Assembly: GCA_946699565.1 (NCBI GenBank)
Contig: CAMPDW010000014.1
Location: 1 to 54,000 of the forward strand
Direction of reading: 5' to 3'
Length of the DNA: 54,000 nucleotides
DNA from: an uncultured Commensalibacter sp.
GTDB lineage: Bacteria; Pseudomonadota; Alphaproteobacteria; Acetobacterales; Acetobacteraceae
How positions within the stretch are numbered: position 1 is the stretch's first letter; every line of letters begins with the position of its first letter. The notes beneath the pieces are model-generated. The model searched no databases. It worked only from the letters and a program-made list of their open reading frames with translations, and was not told where the DNA came from. The position numbers and the translations under genes are program-made. Shown here piece after piece: positions 20,701-28,900 of this stretch.

Positions 20701-23700
20701 CGCTTCTTTTTTCTTCCCATTACTAATTTGTTTACCAGTTAATCCATCAATCCGTGCAACGATTTCACCTTTTTTATTATATAGTTTGATGTTTCCAATG
20801 AACAAATCATCTTCTTTTCTAACCGTATCAATATAAACGTAAAGAGCAGATTCATGTTTGCCATAATACATGACCCGCTCAATACCAATAGGTAAAAAAT
20901 TACTATTCTTATCCGCCCCTTTTCTTGAACAAGAAACACCAAATAATTGAAAAGCGCCATCTAATAATGTTGGATGAATATAATAATCCTGAACGCTATC
21001 TTGCTCAGATTCCGCAATTTTGACATACCCTAAAATTGCCTTTTCACTATAATAGACATTACGTATGGTTCTGAATGCCGGTCCATATTCTAATCCACAT
21101 TCACTCAATCTGGTATATAAATAATCAATATGAATATCTTCATCCATTTGATTTTTTATAACTTGGATATTCTTAACTTCATCCTGATTCCAAGGCAATG
21201 TTCGACGTAATGAAACGCTACTATATAATTCCCATTCAGCAGAATCACTTTTAATACGTCCATACGCAAGCAAACGACCCGTAAAATCATCAAAACTCCA
21301 CGTCATATAAGGATAAAAATCTTGACCAACAATCATTGCCTTTTTCAATTGTAAATTTTCAATAATTGCAGGTTCATGCATTTCTTTAGGTAAATTGATA
21401 GATAATTGAGCATGTGCAGCCAAAGCTGCCTCAACATAAGCAGCCGCCGGTAATACAACCATCCCTTCAATTTGATGATCGGGTAACCATGGCATATAAT
21501 TAATATTAATTTCAGATAACCAACCTCGTGATGCAGCCCAATCTATATTCCCTAAAATGGGATTTAAACGTTCAGATAATCGTTCAGCTTTTGTTTGATT
21601 ACTCTCAAATAAATAAAATTCTCTTGCCCAACGATAAAAAGGTAAATCTATACGCTGACCACCAACAACTTTCTCCCAATTCAGCTCTAATCCAACTGAA
21701 GATAAATCTGCAAGAGATTTTACAATGGCTTTTTCTTCAGGTTCTGATCGATGAAGTGTATACGTAACCGCAACTGATGTATTAACTGCAACAGCACATT
21801 CTTTAATGGATGCTGATAGAACAGGATGAGGGGCAATTTCTAAAAATAATGTATAACCATCATGAATCAAAGTCGTTATAGCTTCAGCAAATAAAACTGT
21901 CTGCCGTAAATTACGATACCAATAATCAGCGTCATGAAAAAATGTTTCATCACAAATTCGACCCGTTACAGTCGAATATAAAGGCAATTTAGGTGTTTGT
22001 GGTTGAATATCTTCAAGAGCATCCTCAAATTCTTGCTTAATTTTTGACATAACAGGATTGTGATAAGCAAGTTCAACCTTGAGAAAACGATTAAATTCTG
22101 ATTTGCTATCCAGTTCAAAAGCTATTTTTTCTAAATTTTCTCTTGAACCTGATAAGGTATATGAACGCGTACTATTAATTGCCGCAACTGCGACATCCTT
22201 TTCATATCCTTCGATTAATTTCTTTGCGGTAGAAGGCGATAATCCCACCGCCAACATAGCCCCTCCTGTTCCAGCAAATGTTTGCTGTAAACGACTACGA
22301 TGATAAATAACAGTAACAGCATCTTTTAAACTTAAAACCCCAGCCACATAAGCTGCTGCAATTTCACCAACACTATGTCCTACAATAGCGGAGGGTTCAA
22401 TATCATACATTTTCAATGCTGTAGCAAAACAAACTTGAATTACAAAAATAGCAGGTTGTGCAACAACTGTTTCATGAATACGGGATTCGACTTTCGTTTT
22501 CCGCATTTCCTCAAGAATTGACCATCCGGCCAACTTCTTAAAATAGCGATCACATTCCTGAGCAATATTTAAGCACTCAACAGGCCCCTTAGTTAACAAC
22601 CATTGACCCATTCCCCACCATTGAGGACCCATTCCTGAAAAAACGAAAACAGGTTTAGTTTGTGTTTTTATTTGTTGATTATCAACGATAACATCAGGAT
22701 TAGATATACCATGAATATAATCTTTCAAATTAGCAATAAGCTCATCTTTATCTTTGGCAATAACAACTAAATGTCTTTGAAAAAAGGAACGATGTCTACC
22801 AATGGAATAACAAACATCTGCTAGGGATACATCTTTATTTTTTTCTAGAAAATCAACATAACTTTGAGCTGTCAATTTTAATGAAGCTTGCTGTTTCGTT
22901 GATAGAGATAAAATATAACGATCGGAGGGTAAATGTGCTTGTTTATTATGAATTATAGTATGTTTTTCATGTGGACGAGGTGCTCGCAAAAGAACATTAG
23001 CATTTGATCCTCCATATCCAAATGAATTAACCGCAACATACAAATCCTTTGATAAAGATTCTAAAGAAACCACCTCATCCTTAATGAGACGCAAATTCAT
23101 CTCTTCAAAGGGTATGTTTGGATTGGGTGTTTTTAAATTTGCCTGGGGTGGAACCGCCCTATGTTCTATACATAAGCAAGCCTTTATTAAACCAGCCACA
23201 CCAGCCGCTGCTTCCAAATGACCGATATTCGCTTTAACAGAACTAATAATTACTGGATGGTCTTTGGGACGATTTCTCCCAATTGCATTCGAAATCGCTT
23301 GAGCCTCTAAGGGGTCACCAACTGGCGTACCTGTTCCATGAGCTTCCACATAAGAAATATCACCCAACTGAATATTAGCTTGTCTGGCTACATGATGAAT
23401 AAGTTTTTCTTGTGCCTCGGCATTAGGAACCGTCAAACCTTCATTATGACCATCCTGATTGATACCAACTCCACTGATAACAGCATGAATTTTATTACCG
23501 TCACGCAAGGCATCTTTTAAACGCTTTAAAACGATAATACCACAACCTTCACCTCGCCCGTAACCATCCGCAGCAGCATCAAAACTTTTACTTTTACCAT
23601 CAGCAGACATAAAATTAGCTTTGGCAACAATCGCACCAGATTGTTCAACCATCATAAGATTTACACCCCCCGCCAAGGCCATATCACTATCGCCATTTCT

Positions 23701-24303
23701 TAGGCTTTGGCAAGCCAAGTGAATAGCCGTTAAAGAGGATGAACAAGCAGTATCTATAACAAAAGAAGGGCCACAAAAATCAAAAAAGTAAGAAAGACGT
23801 GCAGATAACATGGTGCTCGGCACTGTTGTAGGAAGAAAATTTCTTTCCATTTTTGCTTCCTGTGCCGTATAACGTGAATTTTTTGTCATCCAATCAACGG
23901 TAAAGAACCCAACAAATACTCCAACTTTTTGCCCTGCATAAGAAGAAGGAATAATACCTCCCTCTTCTAACGCTTCCCATGCAACTTCAAGTAAAATACG
24001 TTGTTGAGGATCACATTGAGGTGCCTCTTTTGGAGACATTCCAAAAAATAAAGGTTCAAAATCATAAATGGGTTGTGTTAAAAAACTAGCATTTAAAAAA
24101 AAACTTTTGGCAATAACTGAATTATCTTTATCATAAGAAACTCTCCAATTCCAACGATCTCGTGGAATTTTACTTACAGCTTCTTTTTTTTGACATATGG
24201 CTTGCCAAAAACTTGATAGATCAACAATATCTCCAGGAAATCTACATCCTATACCAACAACAGCAATCTCTTCCTTATCATGCTCATTATTCAAGCGTCC
24301 CAT
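17752..24303 (-). CDS. Highly reducing type I polyketide synthase (KS-AT-DH-ER-KR-ACP)
   Basis: One 2183-residue module with every reductive domain intact. The KS (about 10-435) has the triad Cys187, His322 and His362. The AT (about 550-850) has Ser644 in GHSVG and LAYHN at 745-749 where malonyl enzymes have HAFH, so malonyl-CoA is more likely than methylmalonyl-CoA. The DH (about 910-1190) has His943 in HxxxGxxxxP and Asp1115. Residues about 1205-1430 look like a structural pseudo-KR. The ER (about 1445-1795) has HAAAGGLGLAAVQ. The KR (about 1817-2000) has Ser1954, Tyr1967 and the B-type LDD motif at 1910-1912. The ACP carries Ser2127 in GIDSL. There is no methyltransferase or thioesterase. 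The layout matches iterative lipid-type synthases such as mycobacterial MAS/Pks2. A saturated acyl chain, primed by the neighbouring acyl-AMP ligase, is the predicted product. Confidence 0.95.
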   Translation of the reverse strand: MGRLNNEHDKEEIAVVGIGCRFPGDIVDLSSFWQAICQKKEAVSKIPRDRWNWRVSYDKDNSVIAKSFFLNASFLTQPIYDFEPLFFGMSPKEAPQCDPQQRILLEVAWEALEEGGIIPSSYAGQKVGVFVGFFTVDWMTKNSRYTAQEAKMERNFLPTTVPSTMLSARLSYFFDFCGPSFVIDTACSSSLTAIHLACQSLRNGDSDMALAGGVNLMMVEQSGAIVAKANFMSADGKSKSFDAAADGYGRGEGCGIIVLKRLKDALRDGNKIHAVISGVGINQDGHNEGLTVPNAEAQEKLIHHVARQANIQLGDISYVEAHGTGTPVGDPLEAQAISNAIGRNRPKDHPVIISSVKANIGHLEAAAGVAGLIKACLCIEHRAVPPQANLKTPNPNIPFEEMNLRLIKDEVVSLESLSKDLYVAVNSFGYGGSNANVLLRAPRPHEKHTIIHNKQAHLPSDRYILSLSTKQQASLKLTAQSYVDFLEKNKDVSLADVCYSIGRHRSFFQRHLVVIAKDKDELIANLKDYIHGISNPDVIVDNQQIKTQTKPVFVFSGMGPQWWGMGQWLLTKGPVECLNIAQECDRYFKKLAGWSILEEMRKTKVESRIHETVVAQPAIFVIQVCFATALKMYDIEPSAIVGHSVGEIAAAYVAGVLSLKDAVTVIYHRSRLQQTFAGTGGAMLAVGLSPSTAKKLIEGYEKDVAVAAINSTRSYTLSGSRENLEKIAFELDSKSEFNRFLKVELAYHNPVMSKIKQEFEDALEDIQPQTPKLPLYSTVTGRICDETFFHDADYWYRNLRQTVLFAEAITTLIHDGYTLFLEIAPHPVLSASIKECAVAVNTSVAVTYTLHRSEPEEKAIVKSLADLSSVGLELNWEKVVGGQRIDLPFYRWAREFYLFESNQTKAERLSERLNPILGNIDWAASRGWLSEININYMPWLPDHQIEGMVVLPAAAYVEAALAAHAQLSINLPKEMHEPAIIENLQLKKAMIVGQDFYPYMTWSFDDFTGRLLAYGRIKSDSAEWELYSSVSLRRTLPWNQDEVKNIQVIKNQMDEDIHIDYLYTRLSECGLEYGPAFRTIRNVYYSEKAILGYVKIAESEQDSVQDYYIHPTLLDGAFQLFGVSCSRKGADKNSNFLPIGIERVMYYGKHESALYVYIDTVRKEDDLFIGNIKLYNKKGEIVARIDGLTGKQISNGKKKEAKQLSFLYHREWQKMPPLSLLGEIARVAILTDNEQFLEPLKKELEMQGITVFVGLIGDQSGKDIDQFYHIQAGNLKDYQDFFAFINIHECRSIVYFYTKVHSIEDIIGFSLIKEGLLFAQALPIIKDTEIAENFRLVIITNGSESVDVNEKIINLNQSSFCGFVRAFAFERPELKLKLIDIDADLQTNSSVLAAEILDEQTEDDIVLRRQDRYAARLLPYTRQDNIPLIPYSQFDSNKIGFKLALGLPGVLDKIRYDAFVRQPPSPGYVELEVLATALNFKDILKIMGLLPRSIIKDTYHENGIGMEAAVKVIAVGEGAEEAGYYVGDCLLGTFKNALTSHITIHTKDIYAVHYSTDALLREKELYKLTDEDIARIKNGCLNKVTDIEASTIPIVYSTAYQTLVNLANLQKDQIVLIHAAAGGLGLAAVQVAKMCEARIFATAGSEHKRQYLRDLGCEYVWNSRNLEFVDGVKKATNGRGVDVVLNSLSGEAFHHSLELVAPFGSFCEVGKKDIAEEHWMPMKAFNENMNFFAMDLDRMAKIYPKKVVEIVRQVVLMIVDGKIDLVPCNSYPAAKIKDALRTLTLAQHIGKIVVDFKDKQDVLVKPLEKEVPSIVSDACYLITGAYGGMGLELVQWLANNGAKHLILMGRSLKEDDTNIQAILGKIRKQGIHLYQMKVDLSDRQALQFAIKKIRELNYSLKGIFHCAAVLDDGLIENLNAERIEHVLLPKAQGAWNLHDLTQDISLDYFVLFSSVTHLLGNIGQASYIAANAFLDGLAEYRRRLNLPALSIEWGAIEGGNMLKKNSNIVKAFYSFGINSLPVQKALDIMPLLWNQNNSCIMVLDMDWSKWFGMFPLTQTYSRFQTLLTLGTSVGEQTEILRALNALSIEKRLSFVVENLIQILGKTLQLPADTIDGNTRLTELGIDSLVGVELQIAISNRLGCEISLLQLMKEENLQDVGKVLLRKLKVPFENKEILTIENNE

Positions 24304-24383
24304 AAAATAACACTTTCTCTTCTACTTTAAATAACTTGAGTATTAAATTTAATAAATAATATCTTATTACCGTTATAATTACA

Positions 24384-25859
24384 TTATTCAATAGACATTT
24401 TATAATTTGACGCCAACAAACTTAATCGATATCTTAACACCGTATTTTCATCATTTCTTGGAATTGAATTTACCCATAAAATATTCGTATCAGGCAAATT
24501 ATAAAATTCTTTCTCTATAACATTCCCTATTTTATTTATATCGAAATTATCACCACGAACAATTGCTATCCAAGGTTGATTCAATCCATTTTCATCAACT
24601 GTTGAAAAAAAAGCAGCATCGCTTACGCCATCAATATTTTGAATAACAAGATCAATTTTATTTGCGTAAAATTTATCTCCGCCAAAATTATAAATTTCGT
24701 CAATTCTACCCAATAATCTTAATGTGCTATTTTCATTTAAAACACCTAAATCACCTGGATAAAACCAACCATCTTTAAATTGTTTCTCAGTATCTTCTTT
24801 ATTATGATAAAACTCTTTCACAATACCTGGACCCTTGATACGAATATTTCCGATCTCTCCATTTTTAAGAATATTGTCTTGGTCATCAACAATTTGCAAG
24901 TCAATCCAAGGCAAAACCCAACCTGCAATATCATCATATTGAACTTGATCTATATTAATTGATGCAATTACTCCAACTTCACTTGTTGAATAATTAATAT
25001 TAATATTATTTGTTAAACGTTCTTTTACAAACTGACGTAAATGATTAGGAAAATTGCTAGCGACAACAATCAACCTCAAATGATCAAGTCGAGGAGCATC
25101 ACTTGGTAAATTTTTGGAAATAGATTGCAATTGTGCTGGCGAAATGACCATTAGATCAGGAGATAACATTGTAATAGCAGCAGGATATTGCTCTCGATCA
25201 ACCATAATAACCGTTCCACAGATAGACCAAATGCTTAAAAAACATAAAAATCCATGAAAACTGCCAAATGCTAATGTTGGTAAAAAAATTGGAGACTTGG
25301 GTATAACTCCCATCATTGACCAGCTTATTTTTTCTTGTGTCGTCATTCTGACAATAGCAGCTTCAATCATGGATGCTGTATGATCAATACGATGACGAAC
25401 ATTCGATGTCCCACATGCAATTGAAACACGCACGACACGATCTGCTTCATAAAAATTATAAATAGGGTCTGGCTGATATTTTTTTAATGCCTGACTATAC
25501 CAATCCAAATCAAACACAACTATTTTTGCATCAGTATCAATGTCGAGAATTGTACCGCTAATAACAACATCTGGCTGAATAACCGCAATTTCTTTTTCAG
25601 CCACATCACTGTTACTCGAAACAGAGGCTGATATTACACCAATACGGCTTAACGCCATTAAAAACATCCAATGAACATGTATCTGTAAATAATTAACCGC
25701 GACAACTTTAGGTAATGGATTAAATTCTGCTAATAATGCATGAGCAAGTCGATTTATATCTCGATTCATCACTTGGTAAGAAATTGTACCATCAAATGAA
25801 CGAATAGCTATATTATCAGGGGCAACCTTGGCGGCATAATCAATAAAGCGATCAAACAT
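24384..25859 (-). CDS. Divergent acyl-CoA synthetase-like protein, probably lacking normal adenylation
   Basis: The 491-residue protein has the adenylate-forming fold. NYSTSEVGVIAS (about 289-300), GWFYPGDLGVL (about 364-373) and LLGRIDEIYNFGGDKFYANKID (about 382-403) match the family. Two key sites do not. The P-loop that normally reads YTSGTTGxPKG is ACGTSNVRHRI at 148-158. The A10 motif that normally reads PSGK is NDENT, putting Thr473 where the catalytic lysine should be. It may be a pseudoenzyme, an acyl-transfer partner, or an enzyme that uses a pre-formed adenylate. AAAGGA lies 7 bases before the ATG. It sits between the Hint protein gene and the PKS, after a strong hairpin. Confidence 0.75.
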   Translation of the reverse strand: MFDRFIDYAAKVAPDNIAIRSFDGTISYQVMNRDINRLAHALLAEFNPLPKVVAVNYLQIHVHWMFLMALSRIGVISASVSSNSDVAEKEIAVIQPDVVISGTILDIDTDAKIVVFDLDWYSQALKKYQPDPIYNFYEADRVVRVSIACGTSNVRHRIDHTASMIEAAIVRMTTQEKISWSMMGVIPKSPIFLPTLAFGSFHGFLCFLSIWSICGTVIMVDREQYPAAITMLSPDLMVISPAQLQSISKNLPSDAPRLDHLRLIVVASNFPNHLRQFVKERLTNNININYSTSEVGVIASINIDQVQYDDIAGWVLPWIDLQIVDDQDNILKNGEIGNIRIKGPGIVKEFYHNKEDTEKQFKDGWFYPGDLGVLNENSTLRLLGRIDEIYNFGGDKFYANKIDLVIQNIDGVSDAAFFSTVDENGLNQPWIAIVRGDNFDINKIGNVIEKEFYNLPDTNILWVNSIPRNDENTVLRYRLSLLASNYKMSIE

Positions 25860-25876
25860 GATTATATCCTTTAAAT

Positions 25877-25916
25877 AAAAACTTCCCTTTTATAGTAAAA
25901 TAAAAGGAAAGTTTTT
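25877..25916 (-). terminator. Intra-operon hairpin between the Hint gene and the lipid genes
   Basis: A 16-position stem with a single mismatch (25877-25892 with 25901-25916) encloses an 8-base loop. On the minus strand it ends in TTTTTATTT. It lies between the stop of the Hint protein gene and the ribosome binding site of the next gene. It could act as a partial terminator that lowers expression of the downstream enzymes, or protect the 3' end of a processed upstream mRNA. Confidence 0.6.
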
Positions 25917-25953
25917 CAAAATTATTATTAATTAAAAATTAATATAAATTGAA

Positions 25954-28900
25954 TTACGCCGTTTTCATCATCTCCTCAATATGATCTTCTATCAAATAAA
26001 GAGCAGTAGCAATTAATTCAATTTTAATTAATTTGTCACCTGAACTAAAATCCGTGATTTCACTTGGCAAATTAGCCAATCCTTTTGTCCAACGACCATC
26101 TTCACTTTCTTTAACAGCATACCATCCAGAAATTACAGGAATTTCAGAAGCTTGAACTGTTAGTGTTTTATTAGCAACAACGCTAATTTTAGAAACCAAC
26201 ACACCAAGTGTCCGTCGATCATCAACAAATGGACCAATTACTTCAGATGGAGATGAAGATCTTGAATTCATTGCAACAATTTTCGTGCTTGCAGGAACAT
26301 AGAAACTATAAACATTTTCTTTGACCTGAACAGGGGCCAATCTTTCGCCTTTTTGAGTAATCAAACATAAATCAGGATTTTTTGTCAACTCTTTCTTAAC
26401 AACTGGTTTATACCCTAATTGAGTTGCACGACGATCCAGACGTTGCCAAATTGGTTCAACTTTATCTCTAGCAACCATTAGTGGTGCAACAGCATCAGTT
26501 TCCCAATTTTTATGTCCAGCATGTTCACTGAATTCTAAGTTTACATGAATAATAGTATCATCGAATAAATAACGATTATCAGTATTTAGATAAGATTCCG
26601 TCATCAAATTTTCTGATAATAAAATAGAATGTTGTTCTGTCTCTAAATGATAGATCCGATAATTCTTTACCGTTTTATCAACGATAATTGAACGACCATT
26701 AACCAACATACGAGCTGGAACCAAACCACCATCAATATAAACAGTATGTTCAGGTGTTATTAGTAAATCACGGTGTGGTTTATTTAAACCAAAAGCATGA
26801 GCTTTAATACGAACTGGATACAAGCTATCTTTCTCTTTACCTTGATCTACAGAAATGTCTGTTTTTCCTATCCATACAATCTTACGGTTAATACGTTGAC
26901 CATCTTGGATTATAACAACTTCATCATCAACAGATAAGGTTTCAATTTTAACCTCACCTTTTGGTGTTAGGATGTGTGTTCCTAATACGAAACATTTAGT
27001 TAAATCAAAATATGAATTTCCATTGACGGTAACAAGATTAACATTTGGTAAAGGATCTGAACTATTGGCTGCATTATAATTGAATGTAGCAATTGTCTGA
27101 GATGTTGTGCCATTATTATAAATAATAGATAACATTCCATTTTTATATGATGTAGTGAAATTACCAGCATCCATAGATCCAGTCGTATTTTTAAATAATA
27201 TATGATCACCCAGTGTAAAGTTCTTAATGACTATATGACCGTTAATATCATCAAGATCACCATCATATTCATAAATACCATTTTGTTCTTTATTAAAGTC
27301 GACGATATAATCATTTGGATTTAATGATCTCGTTACTGGATTACCATTGACAACGACTTTTGAACCACCATGAATAATAATTGTAGGCATCTGAATATTT
27401 ACATCATTTGTAGCCAAACCATTAATATTCAATACAGCATTATTTGTAACATTAATTACACCAGGAAATTTACCATTTAAAATTAACGAATCAAGGTTAA
27501 GAGAAGCGTTAACATTAAGTGTTCCACCAGCTTCCATATTTAAAGTCTTAATATCACTGTTACCATCAATATTGAAGATAGATCTTGTCCCTAATGTAAC
27601 GGTACCAAAGTGTAATTGAGAACCTGTACCAGTGGTTAAATTAATTTGACCAAGACCTGTTATATTGACATTACCAATTGCACCAATAGCATTATCACCA
27701 AAACTAAATGTTTTAGTAGAACCTAAACTATTTGTTATATTCCAAACTTGTGTATTATAAACATCAGCATTACCAGCAATAAATGAGTTGCCTTTGGCTA
27801 AATCAGCAGCAACAGTTCCTGCCGTAAAATGAACACCATCTTGTAATGTGAAAGTATCATTTGTACCCATGGTAACACTACCAACACCAACGTCAAATGT
27901 CATATTAGAGGTAAGTGTAACACTCGTATTATTTCCCATCGTAACTTGAGATGCTGAAACATAACCATCAGCATTAAGTGTATTGCTGTTACCTAAAGAT
28001 AAAGCCCCTAGTTTCATGCTTCCAGAACCAGTATTAAATTGTATACCTGAACCATTCAGATTAACGGTTCCAAATGAAACTTCATCATTATTTCCAAATG
28101 ATACATTTTGTTTAGCATTAAGATCAAATTCAGCAGCATTTATAATAACATTATTACCTGCTGTGAATACTCCATCTTTATTGCTTAACACTATCTGACC
28201 AACATTGAAAAGTGATCCATCACTAAAGACGCAACTATTATTACTTCCATTTACATTTAAATTAGCCGCAGAAACAATTGCAAATTGACGTTCTGTAAAC
28301 TGATTACTACTTCCATTAATGTTAATATCACCAACTGTTTTAAGACTACCAAGAATATCTGCACGGTTACTACTTCCACTTTCAGTAAAGTTACTGGTAA
28401 TGTTCATCGATGCATTTAAACCAATAAATAAAGTATTGTATTGACCATTCAGTCCATAATTATTGGCTTGTAATTTACCATTTTGATCAATGGTATTCAC
28501 ATTGGATTTACCATTATTTATGAAATCTTTTGCAACTGATAATGTAGCACCAGAACCAACATGAACATTCATGTTGCTACCAGAAACCATAAAGCCACCA
28601 TTCAATGTCTGGAATAAAGCACTTTGACCAATATTAACAGCATTTGAAACTCCATTTAATTCTACACTGTCACCTATGGTCATAGATGCAAACGCATCTA
28701 TAGATACAGCCGCCTGACTGGTAATTAGATCATTTGTAAGATATTTGTGATCGGTTACAAAACTTCCAATGTAAATATCTTTTGCGGAAATTGAAGCAGA
28801 AGCATGAGCAATTAATTGCCCACCTGTTTGGTCAATTCTAATACCTCCTGCAATGTTAGCCTTAAATCCCTCACCAATTTCAAAATGAGCATTAGAAGCA

